A stretch of 64,000 bases of DNA from REEB506 sp040381035 (GCA_040381035.1 JBEIHY010000008.1:1-64000), one strand, 5' to 3'. Positions 42,392 to 50,739 are shown, counted from the first letter of the stretch. Notes: generated from the sequence alone by a model not told the origin. Program-made: numbers and translations.

Positions 42392-43557
42392 AGTGCACCG
42401 CGTGCCTGAAGTGCGGCGATCTGAGCGGGTGAAAACCCAACGCGCGCCGCGAGGCTCTCTGAATCCGCGCCATAGCCTGCAAGCCTGAGATTCGGCCTGG
42501 CGGGCTCCTGCCGGAAACGAATGGGTGCGCCAATATGGCGATTGCCGGCATCGTCGCGCAGCAGCATCCCGCGTTCTTCCGCATACGGATCATCGAACGC
42601 ATCCTTCAGGCTGCGAACACTCGACCAGCAGACGTCAATCGGCGCCAGAAAAGCTTCCCACTCGGCCAATGTGCGGGTGGCGAAGGTTTGCTCAAAAAAC
42701 CGTTTCAGCGGATCCTGCGCGGGGCCTGGCTCCAACCTGGCGAACGCCACCAACTCCGGATGCCCCAACGCATCCAGAAGGTTTTTGGCGAAATGCACTT
42801 CCGAACCGCCGAGCACAAGGAATTTTGCGTCCTTCGTCTCATAGATACGATACATGGCCGAGCCGCCAAATGGGCGCATCTGCTTGGCGTTGGGATGGGC
42901 GTTCTCGGCAAAAACTGGGCCGGTGACATTCGGCGTCCAGGCCAAGAGGCCATCATACATCGAGATATCAATATAGTCGCCGCGCCCGGTTGCGTGGCGG
43001 CGAAACAGCGCCATCATGATCGCTGAAAGCGCCATCAGCGAGGCGATCGTATCAGCCGCCGGCAAGCATGGCGCGCACGGCTTATCGTCGACCAATCCGC
43101 GATTGAGATCCACAAGCCCGCTCATCGCCTCCATTGTGATCGAATGGCCGGGCTTCTGCGCCAACGATCCAGCCTGGCCAAATGCCGCGATCGAGCAGTA
43201 AACGATGCGAGGATTGAACGAGGCAATGGTGTCGTAGTCGATGCCCAAGCGTTTGACCACGCCCGGACGAAAGGCCTCAACGATCACGTCGGCCTCACGC
43301 GCCAAAGCGTAAAACACCTCGCGCGCCTCAGCGTCTTTTAGATTGATCTTCAAGGACCGCTTACCGCGAGCGATATTGCGAAACCACACCGACACGCCGT
43401 CCTCGGTCTTGTAGCCGAGTGCCCGGGTCGGCTCGCCAACACCATTGGCGGGCTCCACCATGACGACATCGGCGCCGTGATCGGCCATCATCATCGTCAT
43501 GTGCGGCCCAGGCAAAAACGCCGATAAATCCAGAACTCTGAGGCCTTCCAACTTCAT
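42388..43557 (-). CDS. CaiB/BaiF family (type III) CoA-transferase
   Basis: A 389-residue protein: MKLEGLRVLDLSAFLPGPHMTMMMADHGADVVMVEP at the start, catalytic Asp169 in LPAADTIASLMALSAIM and GRGDYIDISMYDGLLAW later. It is last in the six-gene minus-strand operon that also encodes acyl-CoA dehydrogenase, hydratase and lyase, and is seven bases after another type III transferase. Two transferases suggest two acids or an intramolecular CoA shift, as known for mesaconyl-CoA C1-C4 transfer. Its stop overlaps that of the GntR gene by four bases. Confidence 0.9.
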   Translation of the reverse strand: MKLEGLRVLDLSAFLPGPHMTMMMADHGADVVMVEPANGVGEPTRALGYKTEDGVSVWFRNIARGKRSLKINLKDAEAREVFYALAREADVIVEAFRPGVVKRLGIDYDTIASFNPRIVYCSIAAFGQAGSLAQKPGHSITMEAMSGLVDLNRGLVDDKPCAPCLPAADTIASLMALSAIMMALFRRHATGRGDYIDISMYDGLLAWTPNVTGPVFAENAHPNAKQMRPFGGSAMYRIYETKDAKFLVLGGSEVHFAKNLLDALGHPELVAFARLEPGPAQDPLKRFFEQTFATRTLAEWEAFLAPIDVCWSSVRSLKDAFDDPYAEERGMLLRDDAGNRHIGAPIRFRQEPARPNLRLAGYGADSESLAARVGFSPAQIAALQARGAL

Positions 43558-43564
43558 GATTGCC

Positions 43565-44689
43565 TCACATTTCGCCAAGCTTCGGCGCCCGGCGGCTCTT
43601 TAATCGTGCGCCATTGACCTTGATGGGGGAAGCCAGCGTGCGAAGCTTGCCGCCGCGCGAATCTGGATGGTCCACGGTTTCGATCATTCCGTTGGCCTGG
43701 ACATAATCGCTGTCGAGCGCCTCTGCGATATCGTAGACCGGCGCCACCGGCACATGCCCACCCAGCACTTGCAGCCAGTGATTGGTCGGCTGTTGGACCA
43801 AATGCGAATCCAGCGCAAAGGTTAAAGCCTCGCGATTTGCAAACCGCGCATCTGTTGCAGCAAACCGCGCATCTGCTGCCAGGTCGGGGCGGCCTATGCG
43901 CGTGCAAAAGCTCTCCCAGAATTTCGGCGTTTGGCACATCAGCATCAGCCAGCCGTCTTGCGTGCGCACGAGCTGCGATGGCGCGATGGAGGGATGGGCG
44001 CCGCGCGTCAATCGACCGGTCCTGACGCCTTCATTAAGATACCAGGTCGCCGGATAGCTCAGCTGATGCAGCGCGGTGTCAAACAAGGACACATCCACAT
44101 CGCAGCCTTTTCCGGTGCGTTGGGCCGCGAAAACGCCGGCAAGAATCGCCAAGGCAAATTGCGAGCCGGTGTGGAAATCCACAATCGACAAACCGCATCG
44201 CACCGGCGGACCGTCGGGCTCGCCCGTCAAGCTCAAAAAGCCCGCCTCGGCCTGCATCAGATAGTCGTAACCCGGCCAGGCGGCGCGGTCATTGTCGCGG
44301 CCATAGGCGGAGAGATGGGCGCAAACGATCTTGCGATTGCAAACGGCGAGATCGGCATAGGTCAGCTTCAGCTTCGCCGGCTGATCGCCGCGCAGATTGT
44401 TCACGACTGCATCGGCGCCGCGGACCATGTCATCAAACGCAGCGCGACCTTCGGGCGTTTTGAGTTCTAGAGCGGCAGAATGCTTGCCCTTGGAGAAGGT
44501 CTGGAAAAACTGGCTGTCATTGGCGCCCAAAAAGTACGGCCCAGTGGCGCGGCTGACATCGCCGCCCATGGACGGAGCCTCGATCTTGATGATTTCGGCG
44601 CCGAGATCGGCAAGCAACATCGTACCATAGGGCCCCGCGCCATATTGCTCGACTGCCAAAATCTTAACGCCCGCCAGCAGGCCGCTCAT
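43565..44689 (-). CDS. CaiB/BaiF family (type III) CoA-transferase
   Basis: A 374-residue protein beginning MSGLLAGVKILAVEQYGAGPYGTMLLADLGAEIIKIE, with catalytic Asp171 in CGLSIVDFHTGSQFALAILAGV. It differs clearly from the type III transferase that follows it, so this is not a recent duplication. A role in charging methylsuccinate, mesaconate or itaconate with CoA would fit the operon. Its start overlaps the stop of the 133-residue protein gene (ATGA). Confidence 0.9.
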   Translation of the reverse strand: MSGLLAGVKILAVEQYGAGPYGTMLLADLGAEIIKIEAPSMGGDVSRATGPYFLGANDSQFFQTFSKGKHSAALELKTPEGRAAFDDMVRGADAVVNNLRGDQPAKLKLTYADLAVCNRKIVCAHLSAYGRDNDRAAWPGYDYLMQAEAGFLSLTGEPDGPPVRCGLSIVDFHTGSQFALAILAGVFAAQRTGKGCDVDVSLFDTALHQLSYPATWYLNEGVRTGRLTRGAHPSIAPSQLVRTQDGWLMLMCQTPKFWESFCTRIGRPDLAADARFAATDARFANREALTFALDSHLVQQPTNHWLQVLGGHVPVAPVYDIAEALDSDYVQANGMIETVDHPDSRGGKLRTLASPIKVNGARLKSRRAPKLGEM

Positions 44690-45087
44690 CCCGGAAATCT
44701 CCGTATCTGCGTATAATCGGACAAGGCCGCGGCAAGCGCACGCAAGCCGGTATCGCTCAGCCGCAAGCAGACTATCGCTGCGCCAATCTGTATTTCAAGC
44801 ACCGGCCCCGTCACCGTTTCGACCATATCAAACCCCGTGACCGGTGGCGCTGCGTCCTGCAATGCGTGTCGAACGGTTTCGGGCAAAGACGGGATATTGT
44901 TGCGTCGCCCCGCCTCCGCGCCGGCCCAAACCGAACCGGCGAGCATTTTGGTCAATACCGCAATAGAAAACGCCGCCGAACGCTTGGAGCCGTCGCGACA
45001 ATCGAAATCAAGGCCGAAGAAATCTCCATGTTCGGAGATGCGGAAGGTCAAATCCGTGACGATCGGCACCGGGTCGCTGCTGCTCAT
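44686..45087 (-). CDS. Hypothetical protein in the lyase operon
   Basis: A 133-residue protein with alternating polar and hydrophobic stretches: DPVPIVTDLTFRISEHGDFFGLDFDCRDG, FSIAVLTKMLAG and EIQIGAAIVCLRLSDTGLRALAAALSDYTQI. No known family recognised. Overlaps at both ends (ATGA with the CoA-transferase; ATGA with the acyl-CoA dehydrogenase) show it belongs to the operon. The regular beta-rich pattern suggests a small soluble domain, perhaps a partner of the dehydrogenase or transferase. Confidence 0.7.
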   Translation of the reverse strand: MSSSDPVPIVTDLTFRISEHGDFFGLDFDCRDGSKRSAAFSIAVLTKMLAGSVWAGAEAGRRNNIPSLPETVRHALQDAAPPVTGFDMVETVTGPVLEIQIGAAIVCLRLSDTGLRALAAALSDYTQIRRFPG

Positions 45088-46280
45088 ATCTTGTTCCGCG
45101 CGATGAGTTGCTTGGCGATGATGATGCGTTGCATCTCATTGGTGCCTTCGCCGATGCACATCAAGGGCGCATCGCGATACAGCCGCTCAATCGGATATTC
45201 CTTGGAATAGCCGTATCCGCCGTGAATGCGCATCGCTTCGGTGGCGACTTCCAACGCGGTTTCTGAAGCAAACCACTTCGCCATGCCGGCTTCCATGTCG
45301 ATCCGCTGGCCGGTATCGAAGGCGCGCGCGGCGTCTTCCACGAGCAGTTCGGCGGCGCGGGTTTTGGCCGCCATCTCGCCGAGCTTCAGCTGGATCGCTT
45401 GATGCTCGCAGATTGGCTTGCCCATTGTTTTTCGCGTCTGGGAATATTTCACACTTTCCATCAGCGCGCGCTTGGCGATGCCGACGGATCGGGCCGCGAT
45501 ATTGATGCGCCCGATCTCCAGGCCGCCGGTCGCCATATAGAAGCCCTTGCCTTCTTCGCCGCCGACGAGGCTGAGTTCAGCCGAGCACTCATAATCTTCA
45601 AAAACAAACTCGCCGGAATCGATGCCTTTGTAGCCGAGCTTTTCGAGCTTCTTGCCGTTCGTCACGCCCTTCAGCGGCTCTTTGGTTACGGGGTCGATCT
45701 TGGGCGTGATCAGCATACTCATGCCCCTGTAGCGCGGCTCGGCTTGCGGATCGGTCTTGACAAGTAGCGCCACGACATGACCCTGGATCGCGTTGCTGAT
45801 CCAAGTTTTGGAGCCGTTCACCACATAGGCGTCGTTTCCTTTTTTGGTCGCGACCGTGCGGATTCCTTGTAGATCTGTACCGGCGTCGGGTTCGGTGAGG
45901 CCCAAGCCGCCGCGCATCTCGCCGGAGGCAAATTTCGGCAGCCAATAGTCTTTCTGCTTCTGCGTGCCGAACTTCTGCACCACAGTGGCCATCATCAGGT
46001 GGGAATTAAAAATGCCGGTGAGGCTCATCCATTCTTCGCTGATGCGGGTGACGATCTTGGCGTAAGTCGAGGCCGAAAGTCCGAGCCCGCCATAATCGGG
46101 ATGAATGATCGCACCGAACAGGCCAAGCTCCGTCATGTCCGCGACCAGATCGGCCGGCCAGATGTCGTCATGCTCCAACTTCATCGCCACCGGAGCGACT
46201 TTGGTTTTCAACCATTTGTCGATGGCGTCGAGGATTTGGCGCTCATCGCTTTCGCTCATGTTCGGCATACCGTCAGCCAT
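45084..46280 (-). CDS. Acyl-CoA dehydrogenase (possible methylsuccinyl-CoA dehydrogenase)
   Basis: A 398-residue flavoprotein: GLGLTEPDAGTDLQGIRTVATKKG, KTWISNAIQGHVVALLVKTD and IHGGYGYSKEYPIERLYRDAPLMCIGEGTNEMQRIIIAKQLI, with the catalytic Glu in GEGTNE. It forms a double bond in an acyl-CoA and passes electrons to ETF. The operon partners (CoA-transferases, MaoC, CitE-like lyase) make a methyl-branched C5 dicarboxyl-CoA a reasonable substrate. GGAG lies six bases before the ATG at 46280; an ATG three bases earlier is also possible. Confidence 0.87.
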   Translation of the reverse strand: MADGMPNMSESDERQILDAIDKWLKTKVAPVAMKLEHDDIWPADLVADMTELGLFGAIIHPDYGGLGLSASTYAKIVTRISEEWMSLTGIFNSHLMMATVVQKFGTQKQKDYWLPKFASGEMRGGLGLTEPDAGTDLQGIRTVATKKGNDAYVVNGSKTWISNAIQGHVVALLVKTDPQAEPRYRGMSMLITPKIDPVTKEPLKGVTNGKKLEKLGYKGIDSGEFVFEDYECSAELSLVGGEEGKGFYMATGGLEIGRINIAARSVGIAKRALMESVKYSQTRKTMGKPICEHQAIQLKLGEMAAKTRAAELLVEDAARAFDTGQRIDMEAGMAKWFASETALEVATEAMRIHGGYGYSKEYPIERLYRDAPLMCIGEGTNEMQRIIIAKQLIARNKI

Positions 46281-46328
46281 CATGCTCTCCGTCCTAAGGC
46301 GGCGGGTCTTCAGGCCCGCGGTCCTCAT

Positions 46329-46850
46329 CTAATAATTGCCCACCTTGTCTTCCACCGCATTGCCGCGCGATGGGATCAGCATGTTGCGCTTGAAGGTAAC
46401 GACCATCACGCCGTCCTGGTTGAAGCCACGCGATACGATTGTGACGATGCCTTGGCCCGGGCGGCTTTTGCTCTCGCGCTTTTCCAGAACTTCGCTTTCG
46501 CAATAGAGCGTATCGCCGGCAAATACCGGAGCGGTAAATTTCACTTCATCCATGCCCAGATTAGCGATGGCTTTTTGCGAGCAGTCCGACACGCTCATGC
46601 CAATGCACAGGGCAAGCGTGTAAGGCGAGACCACGAGATTGCGCTTGAACTCGCTGGCCTTGGCAAACTCGGCGTCGAAGTGCATCGGATGGGTGTTCAG
46701 CGTCAGCAGCGTGAACATGTGATTGTCGAACTCGGTCACGGTCTTGCCGGGGCGATGCTCATACACATCACCGACCTTGAAATCCTCGAAATAGCGCCCG
46801 AAGGTCTCGCGGTAGCGATTGGGGCCAACTTCTTTCCACTGCTGCACCAT
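46329..46850 (-). CDS. MaoC-family hydratase (itaconyl-/mesaconyl-CoA hydratase-like, RipB-like)
   Basis: The 173-residue hot-dog protein has GRYFEDFKVGDVYEHRPGKTVTEFDNHMFTLLTLNTHPMHFDAEFAK, with Asp and His of the hydratase site, and VVSPYTLALCIGMSVSD. It should add water to an unsaturated acyl-CoA. With the CitE-like lyase encoded one base upstream it forms the hydratase-lyase pair known as Ich/Ccl (RipB/RipC) or mesaconyl-CoA hydratase/malyl-CoA lyase. The start at 46850 overlaps the lyase stop (TGATG). Confidence 0.88.
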   Translation of the reverse strand: MVQQWKEVGPNRYRETFGRYFEDFKVGDVYEHRPGKTVTEFDNHMFTLLTLNTHPMHFDAEFAKASEFKRNLVVSPYTLALCIGMSVSDCSQKAIANLGMDEVKFTAPVFAGDTLYCESEVLEKRESKSRPGQGIVTIVSRGFNQDGVMVVTFKRNMLIPSRGNAVEDKVGNY

Positions 46851-47674
46851 CACTTCGCTCCCGCGCGCTCCAGAATACGTCGCGCGGCAAGAATGACCGG
46901 CTTTTCGATCAATTTGCCGTTGAACAATGCGGCCTCGCCCTTAGCGTCGTCCAGGGCGGCAATCACGCGCTTGGCACGTTCGATTTCTTCGGCGGTCGGC
47001 GTGAAAACGGTGTTCACAATATCCACCTGATCGGGGTGAATACAGGCGCGGCCGGTGAAGCCAAGCGCTTTCACGCGCGCGGTTGTGGACGCCAAACCGT
47101 CAGCGTCTTGAACGTCCAGATACGGAACATCCAGCAGTTCGACGCCGGATTGGCCGCACGCAGCTGCAAGACGTCCGCGCGCATATGCAAGCGCGTCCCA
47201 ATCCATGGTCGAGCCAATATCGGCGGAAAAATCGGCCCCGCCAAAGATCACCCCGCACACGCCTTCAACGGCGGCGATGTCGTACGCCGCCTCAAGCCCG
47301 CGCGCGGTTTCAACGATTGGCCACAGCGGGGGGCAGTCTGGGCCCAAGGCGCTGCGCAGATTGACCAGTTCCTGCGCCGACTGCGCCTTGGGGATCATGA
47401 CGAAATCGCCCCAGGTGATCGCTTCATGGAGCGCTGCTATGTCTTCAAATCCCGCCAAGGTGGCAAGCCCATTGATCCGCACGCCCTTTTTGGTGCGCGG
47501 CGTTTTCGGCTGGCCGAGGAAACTCTTGAACACGGCATCGCGGGCGGCTTCCTTGCGATCCGGCGCCACGGCGTCTTCGAGATCGGCGCACACCGCATCG
47601 GCCTCGGTCATCAGCGCTTTGCCGAACCGCTCCGGCCGGTTGCCCGGGACAAACAGTAATGAGCGGAACGCCAT
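46850..47674 (-). CDS. HpcH/HpaI-CitE family CoA-ester lyase (citramalyl-/malyl-CoA lyase-like, RipC-like)
   Basis: A 274-residue TIM-barrel protein: RSLLFVPGNRPERFGKAL, ADLEDAVAPDRKEAARDAV, IPKAQS, PIVETARGLEAAYDIA, VIFGGADFSADIG and CIHPDQVDIVN, all standard for CitE-like lyases. It would split citramalyl-CoA to pyruvate and acetyl-CoA, or beta-methylmalyl-CoA to glyoxylate and propionyl-CoA. It is first in the six-gene operon; GGAGAGG precedes the ATG. The palindromic 14-mer lies 13 bases upstream of its start codon. Confidence 0.9.
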   Translation of the reverse strand: MAFRSLLFVPGNRPERFGKALMTEADAVCADLEDAVAPDRKEAARDAVFKSFLGQPKTPRTKKGVRINGLATLAGFEDIAALHEAITWGDFVMIPKAQSAQELVNLRSALGPDCPPLWPIVETARGLEAAYDIAAVEGVCGVIFGGADFSADIGSTMDWDALAYARGRLAAACGQSGVELLDVPYLDVQDADGLASTTARVKALGFTGRACIHPDQVDIVNTVFTPTAEEIERAKRVIAALDDAKGEAALFNGKLIEKPVILAARRILERAGAK

Positions 47675-47686
47675 GACCTCTCCGAT

Positions 47687-47700
47687 CTTTGTCCGGACAT
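47687..47700. promoter_or_regulatory. Candidate operator, copy 2 (shared 14-mer)
   Basis: CTTTGTCCGGACAT, identical to 40332-40345, with palindrome TGTCCGGACA at 47690-47699. It lies between the lyase operon start (47674) and the potassium channel stop (47723), where an operator or leader element would be expected. Confidence 0.5.
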
Positions 47701-47722
47701 TTAAGCCCCGCCCGACCGCCCG

Positions 47723-48520
47723 TCAATGACGGATATGGCGATGCGGATGTCTGGCTTTCGCGGCCGGCAGTCGGTCGCCGCAAGCTTTGCAGAACGCAGC
47801 GTCCGACTCATGACGATCCAGGCCACAGCTGTCGCAAACCACGATTTTTCGCCGGCCGGCAAAGGCTTTCTGCGCAATCGAAAAGAACAAAGTGATGCCG
47901 GTCAGCATCAGAACAATCGAGAACAAGCGCCCGGCGGCGGTGTCGATCGTGATGTCGCCGAAGCCGGTCGTGGTAAGCGCCGTCACCACGAAATACACCG
48001 CATCGAGGAAGTTGTTCAGCTTGGGATGTTGGCCCAGGAAAAATGCCTGCGCGAGCCCGGCCGCAACGAACACGAACACCGCGAGATTAACGATCGATTT
48101 GGCCAAATCCTCGACATAGGTGTCGTCAAAGCGGCCGCCGCCAATGACGTTCCAAAACCGCTCGCGATGCACGGTCGTCCACAGCCGCAGAATGCGCAGG
48201 AAGCCCCAATTGTGCAGCAAGGCGGGCAACAACAAAGTGCCGAGCACCACGAGATCGACCCAGGTTGTGGGATATTTCACCCAACGCTTGATCGATCCGA
48301 GCGCGAACAACTTTGCTGACAGATCCAGCGCCACGAATGTCGCGATCGCAAAGTCGACGGCGTAGAACCAAGGCTCCTCGCGCAGAAATTGGCTGGCGAT
48401 GAAAAAGCCAATCACCAACACATCAAGAGCGACCATCCAGCCCTGAAACCGTAACGCCTCGGGCGAAGCGCCAAAATACAGCTCACGCAGCCGCGAGCGC
48501 AGCGTCACCGGCTCAGCCAT
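47723..48520 (-). CDS. Voltage-gated potassium channel-like protein with C-terminal zinc ribbon
   Basis: A 265-residue protein with S1-S4-like segments (basic S4-like stretch FLRILRLWTTVHRER, about 107-121), a pore helix and selectivity filter TTTGFGD (183-189), then S6. After S6 a cytosolic zinc ribbon follows: CDSCGLDRHESDAAFCKACG (Cys229, 232, 244, 247), ending in a His/Arg-rich tail. The filter predicts K+ passage. The ribbon may sense redox state or metal. Its start overlaps the stop of the PuuE-like gene by eight bases. Confidence 0.87.
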   Translation of the reverse strand: MAEPVTLRSRLRELYFGASPEALRFQGWMVALDVLVIGFFIASQFLREEPWFYAVDFAIATFVALDLSAKLFALGSIKRWVKYPTTWVDLVVLGTLLLPALLHNWGFLRILRLWTTVHRERFWNVIGGGRFDDTYVEDLAKSIVNLAVFVFVAAGLAQAFFLGQHPKLNNFLDAVYFVVTALTTTGFGDITIDTAAGRLFSIVLMLTGITLFFSIAQKAFAGRRKIVVCDSCGLDRHESDAAFCKACGDRLPAAKARHPHRHIRH

Positions 48521-49391
48521 GCGGGATCTGCTCGGCAAAGCGCGCCGCAATTGCCCCGCGCGGGCCAAACCAAACGCCCGGCTTGCCGGCGATATGGTCA
48601 AGCACTTGCTTCACCGCGCCGATCCGGCCCGGCCGTCCGACAATGCGCAGATGCAGGCCGAGACTCATGATCCGCGCCTGGCCGGCCATGGCTTCTTCAT
48701 ACAGGGCGTCAAACGTGGCGATGGCGTAGCGCGCCCAGTCCCACGGCTGCAGCGCCGGCGCGACCCACATCTTCATGTCGTTGGTGTCAATGGCGTACGG
48801 TACGATCACCATCGGCTTGACGCCTTGGGCCGTCTCCACCGCATCCCAGAACGGCAGATCGTCGCTGTAATCGTCCATGTGGTAAGTGAAACCTTCCTCA
48901 GCCAGGATGCGACGCGTCGCTTCGGTGTGGAGATAGCGCGACAGCCAGCCCTTGGGCGCAACGCCCGTCGTCGCGGCGATGGACTCACGCGCCTTGCGGA
49001 TGAAGTCGCGCTCCTTGTCTTCGTCCATCCAGAATTGATGGCTCCAGCGCCAACCATGGCCGGCGACTTCCCAGCCGCGCGCTTTGATGTCGGCGGCGAT
49101 CTGGGGCGCGCGCTCCAGCGCCAGGGCGGCCGCCGTGATGGTGGGGGAGACGCTGAAGTCGTCGAGCAGTTTCACGATCCGCGCCCAGCCGGCCTTGATC
49201 CCATATTGGTAATTGCTCTCATTGCCATGCGCGCGCATCGGCCGGCTCGGCACGGCGCCGAGCTCGTCAACCGGCTCGGGGCCTTTGTCGCCGTCGCGGA
49301 TGTTCTGTTCAGCGCCTTCCTCGACATTGACGACAATCGAGATGGCGAGCTTGGCGCCATGGGGCCAAGTGAGGGCTGCGGCGTGGGACAT
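48513..49391 (-). CDS. Third PuuE-like polysaccharide deacetylase (allantoinase-type)
   Basis: A 292-residue NodB-fold protein closest of the three to PuuE: LAISIVVNVEEGAEQNIRDGDKGPEP, GIKAGWARIVKLLDDF, GWEVAGHGWRWSHQFWMDEDKE and LSRYLHTEATRRILAEEGFTYHMDDYSDDLPFW. PuuE hydrolyses allantoin without a metal. It may therefore open a cyclic ureide. It is not linked to the ten-gene operon in position but may act in the same chemistry. The start at 49391 fits the family N-terminus. Confidence 0.87.
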   Translation of the reverse strand: MSHAAALTWPHGAKLAISIVVNVEEGAEQNIRDGDKGPEPVDELGAVPSRPMRAHGNESNYQYGIKAGWARIVKLLDDFSVSPTITAAALALERAPQIAADIKARGWEVAGHGWRWSHQFWMDEDKERDFIRKARESIAATTGVAPKGWLSRYLHTEATRRILAEEGFTYHMDDYSDDLPFWDAVETAQGVKPMVIVPYAIDTNDMKMWVAPALQPWDWARYAIATFDALYEEAMAGQARIMSLGLHLRIVGRPGRIGAVKQVLDHIAGKPGVWFGPRGAIAARFAEQIPHG

Positions 49392-49599
49392 GACGATTCC
49401 TTTAGGCGCAGACCTTAAGCGGCGCCCACACCGACGCAAGCGCTGCGATTGACACCAGCGTCGGCCTCGCGCACCTTGGGCGCGTTCATCAAGCAGCAGA
49501 AGGAGGGCAAAGATGCGCGTGCTTGTCTTCCCGGCCTCGGCCGGAGCCCTTGCGTGCGCCTGATCGGCGCTGGTTCTTCTGCATTACGGGCACTCCTCA
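49392..49599. other. Intergenic gap with a short leader-like frame
   Basis: The 208-base divergent gap before rsgA holds a 16-codon frame (49513-49563, MRVLVFPASAGALACA) after a strong AGGAGGG. Inside it CCGGCCTCGGCCGG could fold. It may be a leader peptide, or a remnant of a dispersed palindromic repeat. No promoter was clear. Confidence 0.25.
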
Positions 49600-50673
49600 A
49601 TGATTGAGCTTTTCGGCTGGAGCGACACGCTCCAGACGGCGTTCGCGCCGCATGCGGCGGCAGGCCTTGCGCCGGCCCGCGTTATCGCCCAACACCGCGA
49701 CATCTGGCGTGTCGCCACTGCCGGAGGTGAAGAAATCGTGCGCCTGTCTGGGCGCTTCATGCACACCGCCGCAGCCGGCGACTTTCCAGTCGTTGGCGAT
49801 TGGGCAGCGATTGATCCCGCGGCCCCCCTGATCCATGCGTGCCTTCCGCGCCACGCAGCGATTGCCCGACGCGCGGCGGGCGGCGTCGGCACACAATGGA
49901 TTTGCGCCAATATCGATGTCGCCTTCATCGTCATGAGTTTGAACGGCGATCTCAATCCGCGCCGGCTGGAGCGCTATCTGGCGACCGTCGCCGAAAGCGG
50001 CGCGGCAGCGGTCTGTCTGTTGACCAAAGCCGATCTCAGCCTCGATCCGCAAGCGGCGCTTGATGCGCTGATCCCAAGCCTCGGCGCGGTTGCTTCGGTG
50101 ACGATTTCAACGCGCACCGGCTCGGGTCTTGAGGCGTTGCAGCCCTGGCTGCAGCCCGGCGCAACGGCCGTTTTGCTGGGATCGTCCGGAGCCGGAAAGT
50201 CAACGCTGCTCAATGCGCTGATCGGCGCGGACGCGATGGCCGCGGGCGAGATCCGCAGCGGCGACGATCGCGGCCGCCACACCACGCGCCACCGCGAACT
50301 GTTTCGCCTCGCCAATGGCGCACTGTTGATCGACACGCCGGGTCTGCGCGAACTGGGTCTGAGCGTCGACAGCGAAGCGCTTGACACCAACTTCGCTGAT
50401 GTCACCGCCCTGTTCGGCGCCTGCCGGTTCAGCGATTGCCGCCATGGCAAAGAACCGGGCTGCGCGGTGCAAGCGGCGCTGCAAACTGGCGCGCTGCTGG
50501 AAGATCGCTGGCGGGCCTACCAGAAGCTGCAACGCGAAACCGCCTTTGAAGGCCGCAAAGGCGATCCGCGGGCCGCCGCCGAAGCCCGCGCCAAGTGGAA
50601 GAAAATCCACAACGCTCAGGCCGCCAAGAGCCGGCTGCGCGATCATAACGCCGATTGGGCCGGCGACGAATAA
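49600..50673 (+). CDS. rsgA: Ribosome small-subunit-dependent GTPase A
   Basis: The 357-residue circularly permuted GTPase has LLTKADL (G4), LLGSSGAGKSTLLNALIG (G1), DTPGLREL (G3) and the zinc motif CRFSDCRHGKEPGCAVQAAL near residues 272-292, all diagnostic of RsgA. An OB-fold precedes the GTPase domain. It helps the last steps of 30S subunit maturation. Length is normal. It is transcribed with no obvious partner; a small lipoprotein gene follows after 66 bases. Confidence 0.95.
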   Translation: MIELFGWSDTLQTAFAPHAAAGLAPARVIAQHRDIWRVATAGGEEIVRLSGRFMHTAAAGDFPVVGDWAAIDPAAPLIHACLPRHAAIARRAAGGVGTQWICANIDVAFIVMSLNGDLNPRRLERYLATVAESGAAAVCLLTKADLSLDPQAALDALIPSLGAVASVTISTRTGSGLEALQPWLQPGATAVLLGSSGAGKSTLLNALIGADAMAAGEIRSGDDRGRHTTRHRELFRLANGALLIDTPGLRELGLSVDSEALDTNFADVTALFGACRFSDCRHGKEPGCAVQAALQTGALLEDRWRAYQKLQRETAFEGRKGDPRAAAEARAKWKKIHNAQAAKSRLRDHNADWAGDE

Positions 50674-50739
50674 CGCAAATGTCGCTGGCCTTGGCGCGCG
50701 CGGCGTGGCAACGCGAGCCCGTCACATCAGGGGTTCCCC

